Positions 42,106 through 50,832 of a stretch of DNA of 64,000 nucleotides are shown one piece after another. The stretch lies in contig JAMLJB010000001.1 in the NCBI GenBank assembly GCA_023953835.1, positions 3,631,501 to 3,695,500 of the forward strand. The letters run 5' to 3'. The stretch comes from Rhizobiaceae bacterium (GTDB lineage: Bacteria > Pseudomonadota > Alphaproteobacteria > Rhizobiales > Rhizobiaceae). The notes beneath the pieces are model-generated. The model did no database searches. It saw nothing but the letters and a program-made list of their open reading frames with translations, and was not told the origin of the DNA. Both the position numbers and the translations under genes were made by a program. The first letter of the stretch is position 1. Every line of letters begins with the position of its first letter.

Positions 42106-42624
42106 CTACCGCGTCAGATTGGCTTCCATGAAGACGAGATGGTCGCGCAGTTCGGCGGGAGCCTCGTAGTAAGGTTCGATCTCCCGGAATCCCAAGGAGC
42201 GATAGAGGCTCAGGGCTTCGTCGTGGTTGCGACCTGTGTCCAGCCGCATGATGGCGTAACCTCGTTCAGCAGCCAGGCGGACGATGTTTTCGGCGAGACG
42301 GCGACCCAACCCCGAGCCTCGGCCCTCGGGGCCGACGAACATGCGCTTCATCTCGCAGGTACTATCGTTGATCCGTTGCATCATGACGCAGCCCACCACT
42401 TTTCCGTTCAGTCGGGCGACGAGGATTTCACCTGCCGGAGCCGCGTGTATCCTTGGCAGGCTATCGAGAAGCGCGGCCCATTGCTGAGGCGTATAATAGC
42501 GATCGACGAACCAGGCATTCTCGCCATAGCGCGACCGGCACCAGGCGATGAAACTGTTGCTCAAGTCTCTGACGGCAGGAAAATCGTCAGGTCCAGCCGG
42601 TTCTATCAGCGAATTCCGCTCCAC
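42106..42624 (-). CDS. GNAT family N-acetyltransferase
   Basis: 172 residues from GTG42624 (VERNSLIEPAGPDDF), chosen because GGGAGG lies 5 nt upstream; the open frame continues 78 codons further without domain content. GNAT motifs: LVARLNGKVVGCVMMQRI, MKRMFVGPEGRGSGLGRRLAENIV (acetyl-CoA pyrophosphate loop R-G-x-G-x-G/A form) and LDTGRNHDEALSLYRSLGFREIEPYYEAP. The acceptor is unknown. It is divergent from the HXXEE gene. Confidence 0.9.
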   Translation of the reverse strand: MERNSLIEPAGPDDFPAVRDLSNSFIAWCRSRYGENAWFVDRYYTPQQWAALLDSLPRIHAAPAGEILVARLNGKVVGCVMMQRINDSTCEMKRMFVGPEGRGSGLGRRLAENIVRLAAERGYAIMRLDTGRNHDEALSLYRSLGFREIEPYYEAPAELRDHLVFMEANLTR

Positions 42625-42807
42625 CTTCGCCTCCCTCGCGCAGGCCGCTCTTGCGTTGCTTGATCTCCAGCCGGTCGGCAACCGCGCTTTACCGGGATCA
42701 TATGGCAATTCAGATGCACCCGCCACAGGTTCGGGAGCGGCCGACCCGCTGGACAAAGCCCGGAAGAAGCTGCACCTTGCCTGAGTACAAGCGAGCAGGC
42801 AGAAGCG

Positions 42808-43275
42808 ATGACATTGACGCAGATTGCTTGGTTGGCGGTGGCAGCCTATGGGCTGCACATGATGGAAGAGTTTTTCTTCAACTGGCGCGACTGGGCAAGG
42901 TCGGTGGTGGGACTGCCGGTCGACTGGGCCGATTTCTACATGACCAACTCAATCGTCATCGTCGTCGGCATTGTGCAGGCCCAGCTTGCCTCGGCCATGC
43001 CGATTGTGGCGCTGTCATTTGCAGCGCTCATACTGATCAACGCCACCTTCTTCCACGTCTTTCCCGTGATAAAGACCGGCGGGCGTTTTTCTCCGGGGCT
43101 CGGAACCGCACTGGTGCTGTTCTACCCGGTCGGCATCGCGACCTTTCTTATCGCGGCAAGGGAAGGCGTCGGTACATCGACAATGATCGCGGCCTTCGTG
43201 ATCGGCGCCTTGCTGATGGCTTTCCCGATTGTCATGATCCGGCTGCGCGGCCTGCCCTATTTCCAGCAGAAATGA
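42808..43275 (+). CDS. HXXEE-domain membrane protein
   Basis: 155 residues. The first helix carries the family motif H17-M-M-E20-E21 within AAYGLHMMEEFFFNW. Four to five transmembrane segments follow (SIVIVVGIVQAQLASAMPIVALSFAALILI, ALVLFYPVGIATFLIAA, IAAFVIGALLMAFPIVMI). The acidic-His motif suggests metal binding inside the membrane, but no function has been established to my knowledge. It converges with the Crp/Fnr gene after 7 nt. Confidence 0.9.
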   Translation: MTLTQIAWLAVAAYGLHMMEEFFFNWRDWARSVVGLPVDWADFYMTNSIVIVVGIVQAQLASAMPIVALSFAALILINATFFHVFPVIKTGGRFSPGLGTALVLFYPVGIATFLIAAREGVGTSTMIAAFVIGALLMAFPIVMIRLRGLPYFQQK

Positions 43276-43282
43276 ACGCGCC

Positions 43283-44023
43283 TCACCGGCCTTCGTCGTC
43301 GCTTTCGGAGAATTGCCGCAACGCCTGTGGATTGAGCACCGTCACGGATCGATAGGTATATCTTATCCAGCCGAGCGAGGCGAAGCGTTGCATCGCGGAA
43401 TTGACCTGCTGGCGGGACGCATTCGCCATCACGCCCAGTTCGGCCTGTGACAGCAGGATCGGGACATCGCCATATTGCCCCGCGCGTTGCAGCACGGACG
43501 CAATGCGCCGGCCCACGTCGCGCTTCTGCAAATCGTGCACGATGCGAATGAGCACGTCCACGGTGTAAACGGTGTTGATCCCGATGGCGCGTGTGACCTC
43601 AGGGTCATGCGCGGCCATCTGCTTCAGCGCATCGAGCGGGACATACATCATCCAGGCACAGCCCAGCGCGCGCAGTTCGGCCCTGCGCGGCTGCCCTGTC
43701 AGGAAGGGGCCTTCCCCGGTCCATCCACCCGGCGTACCGATATGGACCGGGCGCGGAGATGAATCCGGCGGCGCGGTGTTGACGGTGATGCAGCCTGACA
43801 CCAAGCCGTACATGCCGCCGCCAATATCGCCATACCGGTAAATGATCTGGTCGGGAGCATAGCGCAGCAGGTGCGCGCGGCGCAGGAACTCGTCGCGGAA
43901 GGAGGGCGTCATATGCGCCAGCCATGCGCCCTCGCGCATGACCCGCTCCGCCTGTTCTCGCGACAAGTTCAACTTCGATTCTCCAGACTGTCCGGATCCG
44001 GGCAATGTGTGTGGCCGGTTCAT
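43283..44023 (-). CDS. Crp/Fnr-family transcriptional regulator
   Basis: 246 residues. N-terminal cyclic-nucleotide-binding-like domain (about 35-150: RRAHLLRYAPDQIIYRYGDIGGGMYGLVSGCITVN, GGWTGEGPFLTGQPRRAELRALGCAWMMYVPLD), long dimer helix, and a C-terminal Crp-type HTH (LLSQAELGVMANASRQQVNSAMQRFASLGWI). The Fnr N-terminal Cys cluster is missing, so it is not an oxygen-sensing FNR. It is divergent from the DUF1254 gene with 37 bp between starts, so it may control the pair that follows. Confidence 0.92.
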   Translation of the reverse strand: MNRPHTLPGSGQSGESKLNLSREQAERVMREGAWLAHMTPSFRDEFLRRAHLLRYAPDQIIYRYGDIGGGMYGLVSGCITVNTAPPDSSPRPVHIGTPGGWTGEGPFLTGQPRRAELRALGCAWMMYVPLDALKQMAAHDPEVTRAIGINTVYTVDVLIRIVHDLQKRDVGRRIASVLQRAGQYGDVPILLSQAELGVMANASRQQVNSAMQRFASLGWIRYTYRSVTVLNPQALRQFSESDDEGR

Positions 44024-44060
44024 GTAGATTCAAGCTGATACGGAGGAGAGAGTTACGACG

Positions 44061-45449
44061 ATGAGGATGGTTGTTGCAACGATGATACTGCTTGCGGCTG
44101 CGCAGATGGCGGCTGCCCAACAGCTCTCCCCGGCCGAGGCACGCGCAATCGCCCGGGAGGCGACCATCTACGGCTTTCCACTCGTCGACAACTATCGCGT
44201 GCAGTATTCCTACTTCGTCGATCCGGCCAATCCCGACTACAAGGCCCCCTGGAATACGATCAACAATGTTGCGCGCGTGTTCACGCCCGATGACAAGGCC
44301 ATCCAGACTCCGAACTCGGATACGCCCTATTCGCAATTGGGGGCCGACCTGCGCGCCGAGCCGCTGGTGATCAGCGTTCCGGAAATCGAAGCGACCCGCT
44401 ACTATTCTCTCCAGTTCGTAGACATGTATACGTTCAACTTCGCCTATGTCGGCAGCCGCGCGACCGGCAACGAGGCAGGTGATTTCCTGCTGGTCGGGCC
44501 GCGCTGGCAAGGGCAAACGCCGAAGGGGATCAAGGCGGTCATCCGGTCCGAGACAGATTTCGATTTCGTGCTGTACAGGACACAGCTTTTCTCCGCCGCC
44601 GACATAGACAACGTCAAAAAGGTGCAGGCCGGCTACAAGGTGCAGCCATTGTCGCAATACCTCGGGCAGCCCGCTCCTCCCGCACCTGCGCCCGTTGAAT
44701 TCATCAAGCCGCTGTCGCCCGAACAGCAACGCACGTCGCCACAATTTTTCAACGTGCTGAACTTTGTTCTCCAGTTCTGCCCGACACACCCCTCCGAAAC
44801 CGAAGTGATGGCGCGCTTTGCGAAACTCGGCATAGGACCCGGAGGCGAGTTCGATTTCGAGGCGCTGCCTCCTGAAACGCAAAAGGCCGTCGAGGACGGG
44901 ATGGCCGACGCATGGGCGGACTTTGCCGAATTCAAGCGCACGCAGATGGACACCGGCAAGCGGACTTCCGCTGAAGGCTTCGGCACGCGCGAATTCATGA
45001 AAAACGACTATATGGGTCGCATGGCCGCCGCCGCGTTCGGCATCTACGGCAATTCAAAGGAAGAAGCCCTCTATCCGGCCTACTACACCGACCAGAACAG
45101 CGAATTGTTGAACGGCACCAATAACTACCGGCTGGTTTTTCCAGCGGGCCGGCTTCCCCCCGTCAATTCCTTCTGGTCGCTGACGGTCTATGAGCTTCCC
45201 TCAAGTCTGCTCTATGCCAATTCCATCGACCGCTACCTGATCAATTCGTCCATGCTGTCGAGCCTCAAGCGGGATGCCGACGGCGGGATCACCCTTTATC
45301 TGAGCCACGACGCGCCCGCGCGGGAACCGGAGTCGAACTGGCTGCCCATTCCGAACGGACCGTTCTGGGCGACCATGAGGCTCTACTGGCCGAAGCCGGA
45401 AGCGCTCGACGGGCGCTGGAAGGCGCCTCCCATGGAGCGAGTTGAGTAA
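44061..45449 (+). CDS. DUF1254/DUF1214 periplasmic protein, long form
   Basis: 462 residues with a cleavable signal (MRMVVATMILLAAAQMAAAQ). DUF1254 domain about 30-160 (AREATIYGFPLVDNYRVQYSYF, FTPDDKAIQTPNSDTPYSQLGADLRAEPLVISVPEIEATRYYSLQFVDMYTFNF) and DUF1214 domain about 340-455 (NYRLVFPAGRLPPVNSFWSLTVYELPSSLLYANSIDRYLINSSM, GGITLYLSHDAP). These families are widespread exported proteins of unknown function. GGAGGAGAG lies 10 nt upstream. A shorter relative follows 81 nt downstream. Confidence 0.92.
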   Translation: MRMVVATMILLAAAQMAAAQQLSPAEARAIAREATIYGFPLVDNYRVQYSYFVDPANPDYKAPWNTINNVARVFTPDDKAIQTPNSDTPYSQLGADLRAEPLVISVPEIEATRYYSLQFVDMYTFNFAYVGSRATGNEAGDFLLVGPRWQGQTPKGIKAVIRSETDFDFVLYRTQLFSAADIDNVKKVQAGYKVQPLSQYLGQPAPPAPAPVEFIKPLSPEQQRTSPQFFNVLNFVLQFCPTHPSETEVMARFAKLGIGPGGEFDFEALPPETQKAVEDGMADAWADFAEFKRTQMDTGKRTSAEGFGTREFMKNDYMGRMAAAAFGIYGNSKEEALYPAYYTDQNSELLNGTNNYRLVFPAGRLPPVNSFWSLTVYELPSSLLYANSIDRYLINSSMLSSLKRDADGGITLYLSHDAPAREPESNWLPIPNGPFWATMRLYWPKPEALDGRWKAPPMERVE

Positions 45450-45530
45450 GGCCGGACGTCATCTCGGATCGTCGATTTTTTGCACATCGGCGGGCAGCGC
45501 CCGCTCCAAATTCCGGAAAGGGAAAGTCCA

Positions 45531-46553
45531 ATGCTGCAAAGAATGCTTTGGGGAGCCGCGCTGGCTTTCGGGACATGTCTCGGCTCACTGACTGCAAGCG
45601 CCGAACCGATCCTCGTCAACACCGACAATTTCGTGCGCGCCGAAAGCGACGCCTATTTCGCGGGTGTGGTCGCCAACGGAGCCTTCGCGAAGTTGGACCA
45701 CAATCGCGAGATGGCGCCCCTCGACAAACAGACCGTCATCCGGCTGAACCGCGACACACTCTATTCGTCCGCCCTCTTCGACCTCGACGCCGGACCGGTG
45801 ACGATCACCCTTCCTGACTCTGACGGCCGCTTCATTTCGCTCCAGGTCATCGACGAGGACCATTTCACGCATGGCGTTCACTACGAGCCGGGCAAGTACA
45901 CACTGACGCGCGAAGAGATCGGCACGCGCTATGTCGTGACTGCCTTCCGTCTGTTCGCCAACCCGAACGATGCCGCCGATATGGATCGTGTTCACGCATT
46001 GCAGGATGCGATTGGCGTCGAGCAGGCCGCGCCCGGGCGCTTCGAGATTCCGCAATGGGACAAGGCCAGCCAGGACCGCACGCGGCAGGCGCTGCTCGAC
46101 CTCGCGGCGCTGCTGCCGGACACGGCGCATATGTTCGGCTCGCGTCAGGAGGTCGATCCGGTTCGCCACCTGATCGGCACCGCCAATGCATGGGGCGGAA
46201 ACCCGGACAAGGATGCGCTCTATCTCAACCTCACACCGCAAAAGAATGACGGAAAGACGATCTACAAACTCACCGCGCGCGACGTGCCCGTGCAGTCGTT
46301 CTGGTCGGTGACCGTCTACAACAAGGAAGGCTTCTTCGAGGCCAATCCCCTGAATGCCTATTCGCTGAACAATGTTACGGCGCAGAAGGATGCGGACGGT
46401 GCGATCACCATCCAGTTCGGCGGCTGCGACGGCAAGATCGCAAATTGCCTGCCGACGCCCCCGGATTGGAACTACATGGTCCGTCTCTATCGCCCCGAGC
46501 CGCAGATTCTCGATGGAAGCTGGAAATTTCCCGCCGCCACGGAACAGAAATGA
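45531..46553 (+). CDS. DUF1254/DUF1214 periplasmic protein, short form
   Basis: 340 residues from MLQRMLWGAALAFGTCLGSL (signal peptide, cleavage near ASA), with GGAAAGGGAAAG upstream; the open frame begins 17 codons earlier. The DUF1254 part (DNFVRAESDAYFAGVVANGAFAKLDHNREMAPLDKQTVIRLNRDTLYSSALFDLDAG) and the DUF1214 part (VQSFWSVTVYNKEGFFEANPLNAYSLNNVTAQKDADGAITIQFGGCD) are like those of the preceding gene but the central region is shorter. Same strand as the long form, so an operon of two paralogues. Function unknown. Confidence 0.92.
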   Translation: MLQRMLWGAALAFGTCLGSLTASAEPILVNTDNFVRAESDAYFAGVVANGAFAKLDHNREMAPLDKQTVIRLNRDTLYSSALFDLDAGPVTITLPDSDGRFISLQVIDEDHFTHGVHYEPGKYTLTREEIGTRYVVTAFRLFANPNDAADMDRVHALQDAIGVEQAAPGRFEIPQWDKASQDRTRQALLDLAALLPDTAHMFGSRQEVDPVRHLIGTANAWGGNPDKDALYLNLTPQKNDGKTIYKLTARDVPVQSFWSVTVYNKEGFFEANPLNAYSLNNVTAQKDADGAITIQFGGCDGKIANCLPTPPDWNYMVRLYRPEPQILDGSWKFPAATEQK

Positions 46554-46561
46554 CCAACCCG

Positions 46562-48220
46562 CTATGAGCGGGATTTTCTCATTGCCGCGAAATGCTCGGC
46601 CACCATCAGTGTCGGGAGGCATGTGTTCGCCGCCGGTATGATCGGCATGATGGAGGCGTCGACGACGCAAAGTCCTTCGACCTTGCGCACCCTGCAATGC
46701 GGATCGACCACCGCTTCGTCCGCATCGGCAGCACCCATACGGCACGTTCCCGCCGGATGGAAGATCGGCGTGACATAGCGCAGCAATTCCTTGGGTCCGA
46801 TATCGAAGGGTTCGCTGAGCAAGGTGCCTGCCCGGCGCAGCACGGCGTTCCTCACGGGTGCGGGCGCATCGAGCGCGGCGGCAAGAAGCGCCGACATCAG
46901 GCGATAGAGCGGTGCCGGGCGGTTGAGCCTGCGCACCAGCGAACCGGGCTCGACCGCAAAGACAGGCCCGCGAACCTGGCGCATTTCGGGACTGGACAGG
47001 AGTTCGAGTGAGAGAAGCGCGGCCTTCGACATGCGCGCCACGTCCGAACCATGGCCAAGCAGGTTGAAGTCGACCACGGGCGCGGCCAGCGGATCGGCGG
47101 AGCGCAGGCTGACGACGCCGCGCGATTGCGGCGCATAAAGTGCCGCACCCAGAATGCCCAGGCGGTTGCCGTGCGCGTTCGGACTTGTCCTGGCAATGAA
47201 CTGGAGGAGCAGGTCACCCGGGCTGCCGCCCGCGAGGTTCGAAGAGACGCGGGCGCAGGCCAGCCCGTAGGTGTTGAGCCGAGCGGATTGCCGCGCGCTC
47301 CTGACAAGCGGCATGGCGAGGTTCAGGACGCAATGGTTCTGCAGGTTGCGCCCGACAGGCAGGTCCGCGAGCGGCGCGATGCCATGAGCGCGCAGCTTGG
47401 AAGCAGGCCCGATGCCCGACCGCAGCAGAAGTGCGGGCGAATGGATCGCGCCACAGGCGACGATTACCTCCCTGCCCCCTATCGCTTCCAGCCGGCCATC
47501 GTGATGGCGGATTTCGACGCCGCAGGCCCGCTTGCCGTCGAACTGGATGCGCGTCACCGTCTGGTCCGTGCGCACAGCAAGGTTGGCCCTGGCGCGCACG
47601 CTTGCGGTAAGATAGCCGCTTGCCGCCGAAACGCGCTCATTGCCCTCGGTTGTGACCGGAACGGGAAACATGCCGTCGGCGAAATCTCCGTTCAGGTCCT
47701 CGCGACAGGAAAGGCCCATGCGCGCGGCGGCATGCGCTGCTGCCTGCGCATAGCCCGGCCATTGCTCGCGAAAATGCCGTCGAACCGGGATCGGCCCGTC
47801 TGTGCCGTGCAGCGCATTGTCGAAGTCGGCATCGTGCTCCAGCCGCCGGAAGCTCGGCAGCACATCGTCCCAGCCCCAGCCGATCGCACCCGCCTCGCGC
47901 CACCCGTCGTAGTCGTCCGGTTGGCCGCGCAGCGCCCACATTCCCATGACGCTCGTTCCACCGCCCAGCACCCGGGCCTGCAGAAAGGGCGCGGCCTGCT
48001 CCGCGCGGCGGGCGGAAGCGCTCAAGCCCGGCCAGAAATAGGCCGGGTTGGAATAGGAAACAGGATAGGCATTGCGAATGTCGGCGGGTATGTCACCGGG
48101 CGGCGTGTCCTGCCCGGCCTCGATGAGAACGACCCGCCGCAGCGGGTCCTCGCTGAGCCGGGCGGCAAGCACGCAGCCCGCCGCCCCTGCCCCGACGATG
48201 ATGACATCCGCCTCGGCCAC
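46562..48220 (-). CDS. GMC-family FAD-dependent oxidoreductase
   Basis: 552 residues; GTG start. FAD motif VIIVGAGAAGCVLAARLSEDP (5-25) and the GMC signatures GGGTSVMGMWALRGQPDDYDGW (about 86-107) and GREVIVACGAIHSPALLLRSGIGP (about 249-272); the C-terminal HPAGTCRMG (near 500) contains the catalytic His. Family members oxidise alcohols, e.g. choline or polyols, to aldehydes. It has no signal peptide. Last gene in the nine-gene catabolic run; the BKACE gene is 6 nt upstream. Confidence 0.93.
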   Translation of the reverse strand: MAEADVIIVGAGAAGCVLAARLSEDPLRRVVLIEAGQDTPPGDIPADIRNAYPVSYSNPAYFWPGLSASARRAEQAAPFLQARVLGGGTSVMGMWALRGQPDDYDGWREAGAIGWGWDDVLPSFRRLEHDADFDNALHGTDGPIPVRRHFREQWPGYAQAAAHAAARMGLSCREDLNGDFADGMFPVPVTTEGNERVSAASGYLTASVRARANLAVRTDQTVTRIQFDGKRACGVEIRHHDGRLEAIGGREVIVACGAIHSPALLLRSGIGPASKLRAHGIAPLADLPVGRNLQNHCVLNLAMPLVRSARQSARLNTYGLACARVSSNLAGGSPGDLLLQFIARTSPNAHGNRLGILGAALYAPQSRGVVSLRSADPLAAPVVDFNLLGHGSDVARMSKAALLSLELLSSPEMRQVRGPVFAVEPGSLVRRLNRPAPLYRLMSALLAAALDAPAPVRNAVLRRAGTLLSEPFDIGPKELLRYVTPIFHPAGTCRMGAADADEAVVDPHCRVRKVEGLCVVDASIMPIIPAANTCLPTLMVAEHFAAMRKSRS

Positions 48221-48226
48221 GCGGGT

Positions 48227-49114
48227 CTAGGCGGCGCGACGCTTGATCTGGAGAACCTCGCGCGCCTCGTCCGGGCTTGCGATCTCGCGCCCGATGTCGC
48301 GCGCGATGCGCACGATCTTGTCAACCAGTTCGGCGTTGGAGCGCGCATATTCTCCCGGACGGATGAAGGGGTTGTCCTCCATGCCGATGCGGACATGGCC
48401 GCCGAGGCTGATCGCCGTGGTCAGCACCTTCCACTGCTCCACGGGGTCCATGACGCTGGTGTTCCAGACGAAGCCTTCGGGGCAGTGATCGGCCATGTAG
48501 GTCATCGCCTGCACGGTCGGCGGGGTCCAGCAGCCGCCCTTCCAGCCGAGAAAGAACGTGACCCAGATCGGGCCGCCGAGGATTCCCTTTTCCCGCATCC
48601 GCATGGCGTTCCACACTCCGCCATAGTGGAAGGCTTCCACTTCGATCTTGACTCCGAGCTTGTTGGTCAACTCGCAATATTCGCGCAGTTCCTCGCGGTC
48701 GTGAATTGCGTAAAGCTCGACCGGCTCGCGCCCGGGTTCGTAGTCAAAACACTCGTCATGGGCGTTGAAGCAGGTGGAGATCATGTCGGGACGCTGGTCC
48801 TCCAGCAGGGCCTTGCGTTGCGGAAAACGCCCGTTCGCGATGCCGTACTGGATCACCGCATCGGCGCGCGAAAGGATGCCGTCGCGCAGCCGACGCCAAC
48901 CGGGAATGTCGAGGTCCGAGAGCTTCGTGCCGTCGGCCTGGATCTTGGCGTCCACCGAATAGGGACCGTGCAGGTGGCAGATCGAAGCGCCCGACGCCAC
49001 CGAGCGCACATATTCGTCGGCAACGGCGTCCCATCCCTTGGGCGTGGGATTGTTCGGATTTGAAGGGTACGACATCGTCGAGTCGCACGTTACGGTCACG
49101 ATAAGCTTGTCCAT
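48227..49114 (-). CDS. BKACE-family (3-keto-5-aminohexanoate cleavage, DUF849) enzyme
   Basis: 295 residues from MDKLIVTVTCDSTMSYPSNP (GAAGGA 7 nt upstream). BKACE features: ASICHLHGPYS with the zinc-binding H-x-H (about 45-47), PDMISTCFNAHDE, GVKIEVEAFHYGGVWNAM and GGHVRIGMEDNPFIRPGEYARSNAELV, where Glu completes the zinc site. These enzymes condense a beta-keto acid with acetyl-CoA to give a CoA ester and acetoacetate. Substrate type varies with the pocket. In this cluster it would act on a beta-keto acid produced upstream. Confidence 0.93.
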   Translation of the reverse strand: MDKLIVTVTCDSTMSYPSNPNNPTPKGWDAVADEYVRSVASGASICHLHGPYSVDAKIQADGTKLSDLDIPGWRRLRDGILSRADAVIQYGIANGRFPQRKALLEDQRPDMISTCFNAHDECFDYEPGREPVELYAIHDREELREYCELTNKLGVKIEVEAFHYGGVWNAMRMREKGILGGPIWVTFFLGWKGGCWTPPTVQAMTYMADHCPEGFVWNTSVMDPVEQWKVLTTAISLGGHVRIGMEDNPFIRPGEYARSNAELVDKIVRIARDIGREIASPDEAREVLQIKRRAA

Positions 49115-49155
49115 ATTGAATCCTTCAGGGTTATGAATTGCAAAATTGCGGATGT

Positions 49156-50826
49156 TCAGGCTCCCCGCCCCACCGAAAACCTGAGGCGCGAGGGTCGATC
49201 TGCGTCGTGATAGATGGCCTGCGTGGCGAGGCGGCCCGTCAGGCGATTGCGCTCCGCCAGGGGTAGGCCGGTGTTGTCGTTGGCATCGTAGGCGGGGAAA
49301 TTCGAGCTTGAGACCTCCAGCCGGACGCGGTGGCCCTTGCGGAAGCAATTTGCGGTGGAGCCGAGGTCGATGACATATTCGCCCGGCTCGGCGGCGGCGC
49401 GCGCCCGCACAATGCCGTCGCAGATGTTGATCGCGCGGCCATTCGGCTGCACATCGACCAGCTTGGCGGTCCAGTCGGTCTCCGCCGCGTCGCTTGCGGC
49501 AAACAGCACCAGTTCGACCGGACCGGCCAGGTCCAGATCTTCCTCAAGTGGATCGGACGAATAGACCAGCACATCGTTGCGCGTTTCGATCTCGCGTTGG
49601 TCGAATGCCCCGACCGGCGCGACATCGGCGCGGCAGCATGACTTGCCGCCAAGGCTCGGGACAGGTTCGGAAGGGTCGTAGACGAAGAGGTCGGGCGGCT
49701 CACGGGACGGCTCGGCAGGCGTCAGCCGCCCGTCGCCGGACACCGAATTTGCGGCCCCGTCCGAATGCAGGAAAAGCTCGCGCATCGCGGCTTGTTTCGG
49801 AGGCCAGCTCTCGTCCTCCAGCCAGTCGTTCCTGCCCATGCGGAAATAGCGCACCTTCGGCAGCGGCTCGGCCGGAGCGCTGTCCCGCAGGAAGCGGTCG
49901 AACCAGTCGCACTGGAGCCTGTTGACGATATTGTCCCCGGCGGGTCCGTGAAAGACCGAGCCGTTGAAGCTCGCCCACGGAACGTGCTGCCACGGCCCGA
50001 CAAGAAGTGACTGGTCCGCCGACGCAGCGGAATGCGTGGCCGCCCTGACATAGTTCTCTATCGTGCCGCCGATAAAGACATCGTACCAGCCGCCGATGTG
50101 CAGGCAGGGAACGTCCGGGACCTTTCCCAGCCACGGCGCCAGTTCGCGCCAATAGGCGGTCGGTTCGTCATTGGCTATCCAGTCGCGCAGGTAGGAGGGC
50201 AGATCCTCCTCCGCGAGCCAGTCCTTCAGCGGCCGGCCATAGCCATGCGGCAAGGTGGAGGCCAGTTGCTGGAGCCTGCGCGCGCGGGCCGCATCGCCTG
50301 CCTTCATCGCGTCCGCCGGGGCCAGCGCCTGCAGCACCCAGGACAGCACGAAGGCAAGCTGGAATGCGCCGCCGCGATAGGTCCAGCCTTCGTAGAAGTC
50401 CGACCCGGCCATCGCCACCGCCAGCGCTGCGAGCCCGGGCGGGCGCTCCGACGCGGCGGCAAGCTGGCACATTCCGGCATAGGAGAAGCCATACATGGCG
50501 ACGCGGGACCCGCCTCCGAGGCCGGATGCCCAGACAACGGTGTCGGCTCCATCGCTCGCCTCGTGACGGTAGGGTTCGAACACGCCGTCGGATGCAAAGC
50601 GGCCACGCACGTCCTGAACGGCGACGATATATCCCCGGCGGGCATACCACGCCGGATGCAGGTAGACCCCGCTCTGCGCGAAGCGTTTGTTGTAGGGCGT
50701 CCGCTGCAACAGCACGGGCAGTCCCTCGCGGTCGGAAGGACTGTAGATGTCGGCGCGCAATATGGTGCCGTCCCGCATCGGGACGGGCACATCATATTCG
50801 ACCGCAACTCCGCCAAAGTCCATCAT
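49156..50826 (-). CDS. CocE/NonD family hydrolase (alpha/beta hydrolase of the X-Pro dipeptidyl-peptidase S15 type)
   Basis: 556 residues. Features: VPMRDGTILRADIYSP, YVVAVQDVRGRFASDG-like stretch at 66-81, the nucleophile elbow GFSYAG with Ser115, DVFIGGTIENY, and a C-terminal jelly-roll domain (about 360-550, ELVLFAASDAAETDWTAKLVDVQPNGRAINICDGIVRAR, FPAYDANDNTGLP). CocE hydrolyses cocaine esters and relatives cleave esters or peptides such as glutaryl-7-ACA. No signal peptide is seen. It starts 6 nt after the amidohydrolase gene ends, so the two are tightly linked. Probably cleaves an ester or amide of the imported compound. Confidence 0.92.
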   Translation of the reverse strand: MMDFGGVAVEYDVPVPMRDGTILRADIYSPSDREGLPVLLQRTPYNKRFAQSGVYLHPAWYARRGYIVAVQDVRGRFASDGVFEPYRHEASDGADTVVWASGLGGGSRVAMYGFSYAGMCQLAAASERPPGLAALAVAMAGSDFYEGWTYRGGAFQLAFVLSWVLQALAPADAMKAGDAARARRLQQLASTLPHGYGRPLKDWLAEEDLPSYLRDWIANDEPTAYWRELAPWLGKVPDVPCLHIGGWYDVFIGGTIENYVRAATHSAASADQSLLVGPWQHVPWASFNGSVFHGPAGDNIVNRLQCDWFDRFLRDSAPAEPLPKVRYFRMGRNDWLEDESWPPKQAAMRELFLHSDGAANSVSGDGRLTPAEPSREPPDLFVYDPSEPVPSLGGKSCCRADVAPVGAFDQREIETRNDVLVYSSDPLEEDLDLAGPVELVLFAASDAAETDWTAKLVDVQPNGRAINICDGIVRARAAAEPGEYVIDLGSTANCFRKGHRVRLEVSSSNFPAYDANDNTGLPLAERNRLTGRLATQAIYHDADRPSRLRFSVGRGA

Positions 50827-50832
50827 CGGATG

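Noticed and set aside
47051..49063. 670-codon plus-strand frame opposite the GMC and BKACE genes
   Set aside because: Antisense shadow; both minus-strand genes have complete active-site motifs.
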